A stretch of 64,000 nucleotides of DNA, from contig NZ_WBMT01000017.1 in assembly GCF_008923185.1 (NCBI RefSeq), positions 1 through 64,000 on the forward strand. Direction: 5' to 3'. A program made the position numbers and the translations under genes. Under the pieces are notes generated by a model that ran no database searches, was not told where the DNA came from, and was given only the letters and a program-made list of their open reading frames with translations. The DNA is from Actinomadura rudentiformis. GTDB taxonomy: Bacteria; Actinomycetota; Actinomycetes; Streptosporangiales; Streptosporangiaceae. Positions 20,301-29,805 of this stretch are shown here, one piece after another; the first letter of the stretch is position 1; each line of letters begins with the position of its first letter.

Positions 20301-21142
20301 TCCTCATGCGCGATCTCACGGGTCGTACGTCGCCAGGGCTTGGCTGTACGTACGGGCGCGCGCTCGGGGGCAGGGCCTGCCACGCGCACATCGTTCTCCG
20401 TGCCAAGTGCGCCTGGCGCGAGGGCAGGTTCCGGCGCAGCGGTCCGCTCTCCGTTTTCGGCAGCGACCCGCTGCACACCGGTCCGCTGCGCCACGCCCTC
20501 TGTGGCGCTGGCTCGCTGAGCGTGCACATCGGAAGTCTGCTGAACGGGCATTGGCAGCGCGGCCTGAGCCGGCGGAACGTGCTGGGCGTTCGGATGTTGC
20601 GCCGCGTACTCGGCGAGCGGCTGCGGCGCGTCCACAAGGGCCGGGCCGGGCAGAAGGGAGGCCGCGGTCGGCACGGTGACCTCTTGGACGACCGGCTGGG
20701 CCTTCTTCGCCTTGCGTGCCTTCCGGCGCGACTTGATGGCGGCGCGTTCGGGCGCGGCCATCGGGGCGGGGGCCTCGGGGCGCCGCCAGACGCGGGCGAC
20801 GATGACGACTTCGCGTGGCTCGCGGATGGGCGTGAGCCGGCACCAGGTGCGCGGCTCCGCCACGTACCGCCCCTGCGAGATCAGCAGCTCGGTCAGGCGC
20901 TTGCCCTCGATGACCGGCCGCGTCGACAGCCAGGTCAGGACCCCAGGCGGCACGATGTAGAGCACGTGCCAGGGGGTCTCGAACGGGATCCCGACGAACA
21001 AGAGCAACAGGATCCACGGCACGAACACACCGGCGAACACGCCGATCTGGACCAGCGGCAGAGGCATCGGAAGCCGCAGGTCGTACAGCTTGTAGAGCCT
21101 CTTCTCAATGCGCCATATGTTCGTGTACGTGGGTAGATCCAC
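17327..21142 (-). CDS. TcpE-like membrane domain fused to ParA/MinD-like domain
   Basis: 1271 residues, GTG start. Residues 1-~120 (LPTYTNIWRIEKRLYKLYD... two hydrophobic helices ... REPREVVIVARVWRR) resemble the TcpE/PrgI small membrane component of Gram-positive conjugation systems. Residues ~130-1000 are Gln/Glu/Pro/Ala-rich low complexity with TRPDIQQQ repeats. The last ~255 residues look like a ParA/MinD NTPase fold (HIVVLGCTGGAGQTVTALMLG, VVAIDVNPGPGAL, QIVLVAPASSDAPRAVSM). The P-loop has Gln where the catalytic Lys should be and Thr in place of the deviant signature Lys, so hydrolysis is doubtful. It is flanked by the VirB4-like and pilin-like genes on the same strand. Confidence 0.8.
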   Translation of the reverse strand: MDLPTYTNIWRIEKRLYKLYDLRLPMPLPLVQIGVFAGVFVPWILLLLFVGIPFETPWHVLYIVPPGVLTWLSTRPVIEGKRLTELLISQGRYVAEPRTWCRLTPIREPREVVIVARVWRRPEAPAPMAAPERAAIKSRRKARKAKKAQPVVQEVTVPTAASLLPGPALVDAPQPLAEYAAQHPNAQHVPPAQAALPMPVQQTSDVHAQRASATEGVAQRTGVQRVAAENGERTAAPEPALAPGALGTENDVRVAGPAPERAPVRTAKPWRRTTREIAHEDDVQVVAQESADIDHPPATPQLEVPPAREQEPVGSGKRAFASGVRRPGAAAEFWTAINQPAEAQSGEASATPPASATRPDIQQQRPSDTRPDIQQQHASATRPDIPQTPATPPATRPDIPKVPGAFGTGTADGDAEWRPAKEQPAAEGSVEEPQADAMPAGDEKPRHEGELAGERSAAPADADASADSAPEAAESQTKAEDGAGKEPEAPSSESPRTPSARASRRARKGQPAEGWPGAVPWPHRAQPPQSGQEPPHDQDAARIHEPQSDQAPLSARLEGPPESPVGQEAPVGQEAQRGQETQARAESQAGQEQRPEQAAERGRPENLSGQQAGAEAQGMARAQAGEEPEPDADGRLGPESQVGREQPSGPASLRGRLEGAARAQFGQGTQRGQESQSGEESQAGREPQPEQAAQHGRLEGVPGAQAGQPPQRGGDEARSGEESRAGQEQRPGQEQWPGRAPERARQESSSGLQAEAGARAGRERQPEREPQRGQARAGQRPGADSGADPQAESAQGGRQAGPWRAHRQESDAARQSGPGAEPGVPERGRQPQWGQQPRWGQGAQAEPESPAAASAEGRAGEGARREPPKPWSKGLSKPVRASTTDALVWPPVASPRREGPEDSPQRFPTGGPPPRPPQGTPVKPPAPQPRPPVVPAEQTPPPREVRSGPASPVRPRPLPPPPEAPPSEPAITPPGPEHEVSTGGLRRLIQAVGGGHGEADAEYEARLQQPFHGTRHIVVLGCTGGAGQTVTALMLGHTFAQHNGEPVVAIDVNPGPGALARRTRSETNETLTGLITRADQVNSLTAMRRYTSQAKSGLDVIAAGRNPLQALDDRDYALAIRTIDRFYSVTLLDAAAAVVARVLPYADQIVLVAPASSDAPRAVSMTFEWLDGHGYDELRSRAVTVINGVSRRSMDDVEQAEAVARGRCRALVRIPWDDHLSMDRAPRNELKSLRAPTRRAYLALAGVVAGGFTVMPERYQELQEQEQEATR

Positions 21143-21231
21143 GCCCCTACTCCCCTAACTGTGCAAGCACAGTGTCGCCTGCCGCAGCCCCGTACGGGGC
21201 CGCCCCGACCTCGGTGTCCGCCATCCGGGGG

Positions 21232-21516
21232 TCAGGTCACGTCCACTCCCAGAGCCTTGGCGATCGCCTTGGCCATGGTTTCGATGATGTTGGGTACGTA
21301 AAAGACCACTCCAATCCCGATCGCCAGAACAATGAATTGCACGAAGCGCGTGATCTCACGGGTGAACAGAAAAAATATCGCCACAATGGACACGATCACC
21401 AAGAACAACGGACCGAAGAACTGCCGCAGAAAGTCTGCGAGGTCATCGGTTTTGAGCTCGTCGTTCGGCGCCGCCAAGACCTCGTGGGGAATCGACGCCA
21501 TGATGTGGTGCAGCAT
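21232..21516 (-). CDS. Small two-helix membrane protein, pilin/TcpD-like
   Basis: 94 residues, ATG preceded by GGAAGG. After an amphipathic N-terminus there are two hydrophobic helices (~33-52 and ~57-77) and a short helical tail (IIETMAKAIAKALG). Size, topology and position between the TcpC-like gene and the TcpE fusion fit the VirB2/TrbC-like or TcpD-like small subunit of Gram-positive type IV systems. The sequence alone does not prove this assignment. Confidence 0.7.
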   Translation of the reverse strand: MLHHIMASIPHEVLAAPNDELKTDDLADFLRQFFGPLFLVIVSIVAIFFLFTREITRFVQFIVLAIGIGVVFYVPNIIETMAKAIAKALGVDVT

Positions 21517-21590
21517 CGACCACTACCTTCCTAGGTCGGCGGGATATGAGGGGAAGACCAGACCCCGGGGTTGTCTCACGTCGCGGCCTC

Positions 21591-22589
21591 TCATGATGCG
21601 CCCTGTCCGGGCGTGCCGCGGATGTCTCTCACGAACCAGTTCGCGCCCTTCTTCACCATCTCGAGCTGGTATGCCTGCTCAAGCTCGCCACCGTTACCGC
21701 CCCCGGTGCCGGGGATCTGCCACGCCACGGTCGCCGTGACCGTACGTTCGCCCGCCGGACCCTTGGGGGCGACTACTTCCTTGACCTGGAAGAACGTGAC
21801 CGCGCCCGCCAGACCCGAGAGCGCCTTGCCGTCGGCATAGCGTGCCAGCGCCGCCGGGTCTCCCTGTGCGTAGGCCTGGAAGAACGGACCCAGCACCGCC
21901 TTCAACTCGGTCTCCAGTGCCTGGTCCCGGTCGCGTACACCGGCCTGCGGGAGTGTCGCCCGGGTGGGCGGCGGGAGCAATGCCGGACGGCCGGAGATCA
22001 CCAGCGCGCCGTCCTTGGCATAGACCGGCACCGCCAGGCGGAGCCACTTGTCCTGACTGCGGGCGAGAACGGTCACGATCGCATTGTTGGCGTCCCGCGC
22101 GTCCACTCCGGCGACCTGCACCGAGTTGACCTGTAGCGTTCCGACGCCGTTCCAGCCGAATTGGCCGTCCGCACCCTCGGGGATGAACGTTCGTATTTGG
22201 GTCTCGCGCGCGGGCGCCGTCCTCTGATCGTAGTTGAGGTAGACGGTCGCGAACTGCATCGCGAACGCACTCGCGGCACTGGCCGGGAACTGCGCGGCCT
22301 TGCTCGGCTTCGACGTTGTGGTGGATCCGGATTCGCTGGCGGTGAAGCGCTCGAACGGAGCCCTGATGCCGTTGAACAGGATGACGAGAATGACCGCCCA
22401 CAGGACCGCACGTCCGAGCCAGACCCACCAGCGCCCGCCCGAGCCGCCCCAGCGACCACCGCCCCGGCCGTCGCCGCGCCGCTGCTTTGGAACGTCCCAA
22501 GGGTCGGCGGACGGGCCGAGGCCGGTCGCCGGGACCTCCTCGACAACAGCAGTCTCACGACCGTGTCTCACGGCCGACCTGCGAGCCAT
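21591..22589 (-). CDS. TcpC-like conjugal transfer protein
   Basis: 332 residues from the ATG at 22589 with GGAGGC upstream. A Gly/Arg-rich cytoplasmic N-terminus is followed by one membrane helix (~57-76) and an extracytoplasmic region with two NTF2-like halves (ASAFAMQFATVYLNYDQRT... and ...LKAVLGPFFQAYAQGDPAAL), ending in YQLEMVKKGANWFVRDIRG. This is the TcpC arrangement (VirB8-like fold), a scaffold of Gram-positive type IV machines. It is the first gene of the seven-gene operon; nothing on its strand lies directly upstream. Confidence 0.88.
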   Translation of the reverse strand: MARRSAVRHGRETAVVEEVPATGLGPSADPWDVPKQRRGDGRGGGRWGGSGGRWWVWLGRAVLWAVILVILFNGIRAPFERFTASESGSTTTSKPSKAAQFPASAASAFAMQFATVYLNYDQRTAPARETQIRTFIPEGADGQFGWNGVGTLQVNSVQVAGVDARDANNAIVTVLARSQDKWLRLAVPVYAKDGALVISGRPALLPPPTRATLPQAGVRDRDQALETELKAVLGPFFQAYAQGDPAALARYADGKALSGLAGAVTFFQVKEVVAPKGPAGERTVTATVAWQIPGTGGGNGGELEQAYQLEMVKKGANWFVRDIRGTPGQGAS

Positions 22590-22592
22590 CAC

Positions 22593-24154
22593 GCCTCCGC
22601 TCGCGCCTCGCCCCCGGTCGGCGCGTCGTCCTGTCCTGATCCTGTGCCGGTGCGGGTCATTCCGGACCCCACCACAGGCCCAGAGTAACCACGAGCGTCA
22701 ATTGTTCCAGCGCATCGCGGCGAAGCACAGCCCCGGCACGCGGTTGTGGATAATGCAATCCACCTCCGCCGGACCCGGAAAGATTGCCAAACGGTGACGA
22801 TCCCCTGTCCACCCGGCGAAAGACGCGTCGCACTCCTATCCGCACAGGTACTCCGCCACGCCAGTTGCTTGTCGACCGGATGTCCAACCCGGACGACATA
22901 TCTTTCCCACCGAATCCGTCACTGTGTCGCTTTCGGGACAAACCTCTCGGTACACCCCGTACGCCACCCGACACCCCGCGTACAGAAACCGCCTTGTCGA
23001 ACACCACCCCACCAACGCCCGAACGAGGCCCATACACGCGCGCCGCATGCAGGAGCGCCATACGCGAATCCCCGTACAGACGTTGTATATCAGCGCCCCA
23101 CACACACGACGCACGCATCCGCAGTGAACAAGCGAAGTCCCTCGCGCCCGGCCACCTCAGCCGCAGGCCGACAGGACGTGCGGCAGAAGACCCACGAGCG
23201 GAGGACCAACGCATAGACCGCAGCCCCGCGTAGAGGGCCGATGAAGCCACGCACGCAAGCAAGTCACAGTGGTGGACACCGCAAGCCACACAGAGAAATA
23301 GGACGCCCAGGCAGGCGCGCACAAGGCCGGATCGCACGGGAGTGGTCGCACACGCGCACGAGGTGAATCGCGCGTGCGAGCGACGACACACCCGAGGAGT
23401 ACACACGCGGCCGCAAGGCCACGCGGACTGGAATGGGCCGCTCAGGCGGGCAGGAGTATGCGCGCATGAGGGCGGATCGCCTAACGCGATCGAAGACCGC
23501 GCACCAGCGTCAGCCACACGCATGCGAAAGGCTGCACGCACGCGGAGTTCACATGCGTGAGAGCGACGCGTACGCAGAGGACCGCGCACGAGAGTGAGTG
23601 GGGTGGTGCGGCTCTGGCGCGCGGCAAACGTGCAGGAGGGACGCATATGAACGCTGCGTATCAGGCGTGACAGCGGCATACAGCAGTGATGCATGCGGCA
23701 TGCGCCAGGCTTGCACCAGAACGGCGGGCGGTGGCTTGCATGGGCCAAGCGAGACCTCCAGTGCCTCGACAGCGCTTTGCAGGCAGTCGAGTACGGCACA
23801 GAATCACGCGTCCGCGATCCATACGCCGGGGCGCGCGGACGAACGAGGCACCCCGGTCACACGAGCGGGACCGGCGGGCACTGGAGTAGCGCGCAGCGGT
23901 GACGTACGAACCCTGGCGGTACCGGCCGCGGCGGAGTCGCTCTTGCTTATGAGTGGGGGCGCGCCGATGTCTCGCGGCAGCCGTGAGCAGAACCCGGTAT
24001 GGGACGTCGGTCACGGGCTGGTGGGGTTATGGGCGCCGTTTCACGCGCTGTGGCGCAGCCGGCGGTAGAGCATGAACGACTCGGGTGCTGGTCGGCGGCC
24101 TGGGCTGACGGTCACCGTCGGGGTGGGCGCTCATCGTTGGTGCACAGGGGCGGG
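22593..24154. other. 1.56-kb region without a convincing gene
   Basis: Open frames here encode Arg/Cys/His-rich or Thr/Pro/Arg-rich sequences with no domain character and no good ribosome sites. The bases are rich in CGCACACG-like alternating purine-pyrimidine runs, unlike the neighbouring coding DNA. A tiny frame at 23967-24068 (MSRGSREQNPVWDVGHGLVG..., 33 residues, GGGGG upstream) is the only one I would consider. The region marks the outer edge of the T4SS-like operon and should contain its promoter near 22,600-22,750; a cis-acting site or a regulatory RNA are possible alternatives. Confidence 0.5.
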
Positions 24155-25240
<1,086 letters not shown>

Positions 25241-25514
25241 GGCGGTCAAGTTTATTGGCCCGCCGGACCTCTTCCGCGCACGGACTCGGCGAGCCGCCTC
25301 GCCCTCGGGCATGTGGTCCGGAAAGACGTGGTCCCGCTTGTGGTGGACGGCCTCCACACGGACCGCCTTGGCAGATGCGGACCGCGTTCACTCTTGGTGG
25401 CGGCGATACTTCCGTTTCACGGTCTTAGTAAACAGTGAGTCTAATTGTCGGGCGCGGCCGCCACCCTCGGCGCGTCGCGCGGATACTCCCCGTGTCCGCT
25501 GTCACGATGAACGG

Positions 25515-26939
25515 ATGGATCTCGCGCTGCTCGTCGGCCTCGCCATCGGGGCGGCCTTCGGCGTGGTGGTCGGCTTCGCGCTCGCCACCGGGCGCCAGGG
25601 CGCACTGATCGCGCGGGCGAAGGCGGCCGAGGAGAAGCTCGCCTATGCCGAGGAGCGCATGGCCGAGCACTTCGAAAACCTCTCGTCCAAGGCCCTGGAC
25701 GCCAGCAACCAGCGTTTCCTCGAACTCGCCGACGCACGGCTCAAGGCCGCCGGCGTCGAGGCGGCGGGCGAGCTTGAACGTCGCAAGCTCGCCGTCGAGC
25801 ACCTGGTCGCCCCGCTTCGCGAGACCCTGGCCAAGGTCGAGGAGCAGCTCCGCGAGGTCGAGACCGGCCGCCGCGAATCCCATGCGATGCTCGCCCGCCA
25901 GGTGGACTTCGTGCGGCAGAGCTCCGATCAGCTACGCGCCGAGACGCAGACCCTCGTCCGGGCGTTGCAGCGTCCCGAGGCGCGCGGCCGCTGGGGTGAG
26001 CTGCAGTTGCGCCGGGTGGTCGAGCTGGCGGGCATGACCCACCACTGCGATTTCGACGAGCAGGCGAGCGCGGCGGGTGAGAACGGGACGGTCCGGCCCG
26101 ACATGGTCGTACGGCTGGTCGGCGGCAAGAACATCGTCGTCGACTCGAAGGTCTCGCTCGCCGCCTACCTCCAGGCCGCCGAGACCGGTGAACCGGTGCG
26201 CCTGGACGCCCACGCCCGGCATCTCCGCGACCACGTCGAACGGCTCTCGGCCAAGTCGTACTGGCAGGCGTTCACCCCCGCGCCTGAATTCGTCGTGCTC
26301 TTCATCCCCGGCGAGGCGTTCCTGGCTCCCGCACTCGAACGCGACCCCGGCCTGCTGGAGTACGCGATGAGCCGGCGCGTGCACATCGCAACGCCCACGA
26401 CGCTGATCACGATGCTCCGTACCGCCTCGTACGCCTGGCAGCAGGAGGCGCTCTCGCGCAACGCGCGGGCGGTGTTCGAACTGGGCAAGGAGCTGTACGA
26501 GCGGCTCGGCACGATGGGCCAGCACGTGGACGAGCTCGGCCGCTCGCTCACGAACGCGGTCAAGTCGTACAACCGCACGGTGGGCTCCCTGGAGACGCGG
26601 GTGCTCGTCAGCGCACGCAAGCTGAACGAGCTCGGCGTCGTGGAGACCACCCTCGACGGCCCGAGCCCGATCGAGGAGAGCCCTCGTTCCCCCTCCGCCG
26701 CCGAACTCTCAGCGGACCTCACCGCCGAAGAACAGGCCCACCTGGACGAGCTCACCGCCAAGGAACACGAGCATTTGGACGCGCTCGCCACCGGGCACCA
26801 CCGCTTCGACGACGGCGTTCCCAGCGACGACGAGGCCCCTGAGGGCGAGCCACACCGACCCCGCTCCGGCTCGGAAACGGTAGGTTTCGGCGGACGGGCC
26901 ATCCCCGAGCAGGTTGATCGCAGGGAGAGGTGGCAATGA
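25515..26939 (+). CDS. rmuC: RmuC-family DNA recombination protein
   Basis: 474 residues from the ATG at 25515 (MDLALLVGLAIG). One N-terminal membrane helix (2-24) is followed by a coiled coil (~35-140) and the RmuC domain (~150-340) with the nuclease-like core RPDMVVRLVGGKNIVVDSKVS. The tail is acidic and His/Glu-rich. RmuC limits inversion at short inverted repeats in E. coli and is probably a membrane-tethered nuclease. It is divergent from ychF and translationally coupled (ATGA) to the following DUF6542 gene. Confidence 0.92.
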   Translation: MDLALLVGLAIGAAFGVVVGFALATGRQGALIARAKAAEEKLAYAEERMAEHFENLSSKALDASNQRFLELADARLKAAGVEAAGELERRKLAVEHLVAPLRETLAKVEEQLREVETGRRESHAMLARQVDFVRQSSDQLRAETQTLVRALQRPEARGRWGELQLRRVVELAGMTHHCDFDEQASAAGENGTVRPDMVVRLVGGKNIVVDSKVSLAAYLQAAETGEPVRLDAHARHLRDHVERLSAKSYWQAFTPAPEFVVLFIPGEAFLAPALERDPGLLEYAMSRRVHIATPTTLITMLRTASYAWQQEALSRNARAVFELGKELYERLGTMGQHVDELGRSLTNAVKSYNRTVGSLETRVLVSARKLNELGVVETTLDGPSPIEESPRSPSAAELSADLTAEEQAHLDELTAKEHEHLDALATGHHRFDDGVPSDDEAPEGEPHRPRSGSETVGFGGRAIPEQVDRRERWQ

Positions 26940-27556
26940 GTACATCGGTACGCGACGCGTCGGGTGGCGCCTCGCCGGCTCCGGGGGGACCTGTGCGACG
27001 TGAGAGCCGCGCCTCGCGCTCCGCGGCCTCCGGAGGCGGGCCGATCGCCCTGACCGGACGCGGCGGCATCGTGGTCGTGTTCGGGACCGGGCTGTTCGGA
27101 GCCCTGTTCGCCCGCTGGTTCGACATGGCGATCCTGGCGGGCCTCGCGTTCACCGTCGGTTGCGCGCTCGCCGCCCTCATGACCCGCGCGGCCGACCTGC
27201 TCACGCTCGCCGTCAGCCCGCCGCTGATCTTCTTCGCCGTCACGCTCCTGGCCGAGGTCATCACCACGATGGGCGAGGGTTCGCTGGTACGCGGCGTCAC
27301 CGTGGGCCTGGTGACCACCATGGCGGGCACCGCCCCCTGGCTGTTCCTGGGCACGATCCTGGTGATCGTCATCTCGATCCCGCGCGGGCTCGTCACCGCG
27401 TTCAAGGACCTGCGCACCAAGCTCGCCGGCATCCGCCTCTTCGAGGAAGAGGAGAACGAGAACCCGGTCCGCTGGGACGAGACGCCCACGACCCGCGGCC
27501 CCCGCCCCCGCCACGCGCGCAAGGAAGACCAACTCCCCCACAGCGAGGTCGACTAG
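26936..27556 (+). CDS. DUF6542 membrane protein
   Basis: 206 residues from the ATG at 26936, five bases after AGGGAGAGG and overlapping the rmuC stop. A Ser/Arg-rich N-terminus (~35 residues) precedes about four hydrophobic segments (RGGIVVVFGTGLFGALFARW; MAILAGLAFTVGCALAALM; LAVSPPLIFFAVTLLAEVI; LFLGTILVIVISIPRG) and an acidic/basic tail. It matches the actinobacterial DUF6542 proteins found beside ychF and ispH. Function is unknown. Confidence 0.85.
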   Translation: MSTSVRDASGGASPAPGGPVRRESRASRSAASGGGPIALTGRGGIVVVFGTGLFGALFARWFDMAILAGLAFTVGCALAALMTRAADLLTLAVSPPLIFFAVTLLAEVITTMGEGSLVRGVTVGLVTTMAGTAPWLFLGTILVIVISIPRGLVTAFKDLRTKLAGIRLFEEEENENPVRWDETPTTRGPRPRHARKEDQLPHSEVD

Positions 27557-27584
27557 GCGACCCCGGGTCGCTGAGCTCACGTGG

Positions 27585-27690
27585 GTGCGGAGGTCGCCTT
27601 GAGGTCAGGCGGGCACGGAGATCCCTTGAGGTCGGGCGGGTACCGAGGTCCCTCGGGGTCAGGCGGTGCGGAGGTCCTTGCGGAGCTCGT
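27585..27690. repeat. ~27-bp tandem repeat at ispH 3' end
   Basis: Three successive units (27585-27612, 27613-27639, 27640-27666) share the pattern CGGAGGTCCCTTGAGGTCAGGCGG with a few changes, and a fourth partial unit enters the ispH coding end. The ispH stop (27659-27661) lies inside unit three, so stop-codon-containing sequence has been copied outward from the gene. Confidence 0.75.
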
Positions 27691-28618
27691 GCGGGAGGGC
27701 GAAACGCATGCTCTCCTTCACGGACTCGATCTCCTCGACGCCGCCATAGCCACGTTCGTCCAGCCAGGCCAGCACGCCCTGCACCAGCTCGTCCGGGACG
27801 GAGGCGCCGCTGGTGACGCCGACCGTGCTGACGCCCTCCAGCCAGGCCGGGTCGATCTGCTCGGCGTAGTCGACCAGGTAGGCGTTGTCGGCGCCGTGCT
27901 CCTTGGCCACCTCGACCAGGCGCACCGAGTTGGAGGAGTTGGTCGAGCCGACCACGATGACCAGCTGGGACTGGGCGGCCATCTCCTTGACGGCGACCTG
28001 CCGGTTTTGCGTGGCGTAGCAGATGTCGTCCGACGGCGGGTCCATCAGCTTGGGGAACCGCTCACGCAGCTTGGCGACCGTGGCCAGGGTCTCATCCACC
28101 GACAGGGTCGTCTGCGACAGCCAGGCGACCTTCTCGGGGTCGCGGACCCGCACGTTGGCCACGTCGTCGGGCCCGTCCACCAGGTGGATGTGGTCGGGCG
28201 CCTCACCGCTGGTGCCGATGACCTCCTCGTGGCCCTCGTGGCCGATCAGGAGGATGTCGTAGTCGTCCTTGGCGAACCGTACGGCCTCCTTGTGGACCTT
28301 GGTCACCAGCGGGCAGGTCGCGTCGATCGTCTTCAGGCTCAGCCCGCGGGCCTCCTCGTGGACGACCGGGGCCACGCCGTGCGCCGAGAAGACCACGATC
28401 GACCCCTCGGGCACCTCCTCTGTCTCGTCGACGAAGATCGCACCCTTCTCCTCCAGCGTCTTCACCACGTGCACGTTGTGCACGATCTGCTTGCGCACGT
28501 AGATCGGCGCCCCGTACTTCTGCAGGGCGATCTCGACCGACTCGACGGCTCGATCGACACCGGCGCAGTAACCACGCGGCTTGGCGAGCAGGACACGGCG
28601 CTGGCTGGTGGAGGTCAT
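27659..28618 (-). CDS. ispH: 4-hydroxy-3-methylbut-2-enyl diphosphate reductase
   Basis: 319 residues from the ATG at 28618. It catalyses the last MEP-pathway step, HMBPP to IPP and DMAPP, using a [4Fe-4S] cluster. The three cluster cysteines are visible in PRGYCAGV (Cys18), DATCPLVTKVH and DDICYATQNRQ. The active-site Glu is in GHEGHEEVIGT, and the substrate-binding motif is GSTNSSNS. Upstream in-frame codons extend the frame to 28738 but lack homology. The 3' end is embedded in a tandem repeat. Confidence 0.97.
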   Translation of the reverse strand: MTSTSQRRVLLAKPRGYCAGVDRAVESVEIALQKYGAPIYVRKQIVHNVHVVKTLEEKGAIFVDETEEVPEGSIVVFSAHGVAPVVHEEARGLSLKTIDATCPLVTKVHKEAVRFAKDDYDILLIGHEGHEEVIGTSGEAPDHIHLVDGPDDVANVRVRDPEKVAWLSQTTLSVDETLATVAKLRERFPKLMDPPSDDICYATQNRQVAVKEMAAQSQLVIVVGSTNSSNSVRLVEVAKEHGADNAYLVDYAEQIDPAWLEGVSTVGVTSGASVPDELVQGVLAWLDERGYGGVEEIESVKESMRFALPHELRKDLRTA

Positions 28619-28862
28619 GCCCCTATCGTACGAGGCGTCCCAGGCGCCCCGCACCGCGTGCTGCATCACCCTGCCGCGCCCCGGAGGCCCGGCGGTCAAT
28701 GCTCTGGTGAAGCCCGCGATGTGACCCACTCCACGCACTCTTTAGACAGAAATCCATTAAGGCAGGGTGACCGGATTCGCACCTATACGGCAAAGTGAGG
28801 TTTGACAGACGGTGCCGAATCGACCCAGTCCAGTGATCAGGACAGCAGGGAGATGGAGAACG

Positions 28863-29657
28863 ATGGTGAAATCGCCGCGCCGCCTCAAGCAGCAGGTTCA
28901 GGACACGGTGGGCGAACAGGTCCGTGACCTCCCGCTGCACGCGGTCCGGCTGGCCATGTTCGGCGTCGGCCGGGCGCTGCTGCTGAGCGACCGGGTGACC
29001 AAGGACTACAAGGAGATCACCGAGGGCGGCGGCGTCAAGCCCGTGCTCGGCAGGCTTCGCGACGACGTTCAGCACACCGCCGTGCTGGTGGTGGGCCGTG
29101 TGGCGGAACGGGTACGCGGCACCGAAGAGCCCGAGCCCGCACCGGCCAGGTCTTCCCGTACCGCGGTGGCCGAGCCCCCGGCGCGTTCCAAGGCCACGGC
29201 GGGCACCGGCGGCTCCGAGATCGCGATCGGCAAGCCGCAGGCCACGCCAAAGCCGCAGGCCAAGCCCGCTACCGAGGCCAAGCCTGCCGCCGAAGCCAAG
29301 CCCGCGGCTGCGCCAAAGCCTGCGCCTGCGCCTGCGACAAAGCCGGCGGCTGAGGCCAAGCCTGAGCCGGAGGAAGCCGCCACCGAGGCGGCCGAGTCGA
29401 AGGCCGAGGCCAAGCCCGAGTTCGAGCCGAAGCCCGAGGCCAAGCCCGCCGCGCAGGCCGAGGCCGAGAAGATCGCGGCTGAGCTGCCAGTGCCGAACTA
29501 CGACGAGGCCACGCTGCCGCAGCTGCGCGCACGCCTGCGCGGCCTCTCGGTCGACCAGGTGAAACTGCTGCGCGAGTACGAGCGCAAGCACTCCGCCCGT
29601 GCCGACGTTCTCAAGATGTACGAGAACCGCATCGCCAAGCTCAACGGCACCAGCTGA
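28863..29657 (+). CDS. Lipid droplet-associated-like protein with Ala/Lys/Pro repeats
   Basis: 264 residues from the ATG at 28863 with GGAGA upstream. N-terminal ~70 residues (RRLKQQVQDTVGEQVRDLPLHAVRLAMFGVGRALL) are amphipathic. Residues ~85-205 are (E/P)AKPAAEAK-type repeats. The C-terminal ~55 residues (NYDEATLPQLRARLRGLSVDQVKLLREYERKHSARADVLKMYENRIAKL) are a conserved helical module. Proteins of this layout next to ispH are annotated as lipid droplet-associated in actinobacteria (Rv1109c-type). The amphipathic N-terminus could bind lipid surfaces. Confidence 0.7.
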   Translation: MVKSPRRLKQQVQDTVGEQVRDLPLHAVRLAMFGVGRALLLSDRVTKDYKEITEGGGVKPVLGRLRDDVQHTAVLVVGRVAERVRGTEEPEPAPARSSRTAVAEPPARSKATAGTGGSEIAIGKPQATPKPQAKPATEAKPAAEAKPAAAPKPAPAPATKPAAEAKPEPEEAATEAAESKAEAKPEFEPKPEAKPAAQAEAEKIAAELPVPNYDEATLPQLRARLRGLSVDQVKLLREYERKHSARADVLKMYENRIAKLNGTS

Positions 29658-29681
29658 TCCGCTGCTTCTCAGCTACGACGG

Positions 29682-29707
29682 ACGGCCTCCGGGAATCCGG
29701 GGGCCGT
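29682..29707. terminator. Bidirectional hairpin between convergent genes
   Basis: ACGGCC at 29682-29687 pairs with GGCCGT at 29702-29707, and the CCGG blocks just inside also pair. It lies after the lipid droplet-like gene and 99 bases beyond the convergent gntR stop, so it can serve both. Confidence 0.6.
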
Positions 29708-29805
29708 TCGGCTGTCCAGCGCGGCCTTGAGATCGGAAAGATGCCGTGCACGAGACCGGAAAGATGGGGCCTTGCGCGGGCCGGGCAGGGCCGCCCTTCA
29801 CGCGA

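Noticed and set aside
22657..23799. 380-codon minus-strand frame in the gene-free stretch
   Set aside because: Cys/Arg/His-rich, no ribosome site, no domain pattern, and overlapping frames on the other strand are equally open.
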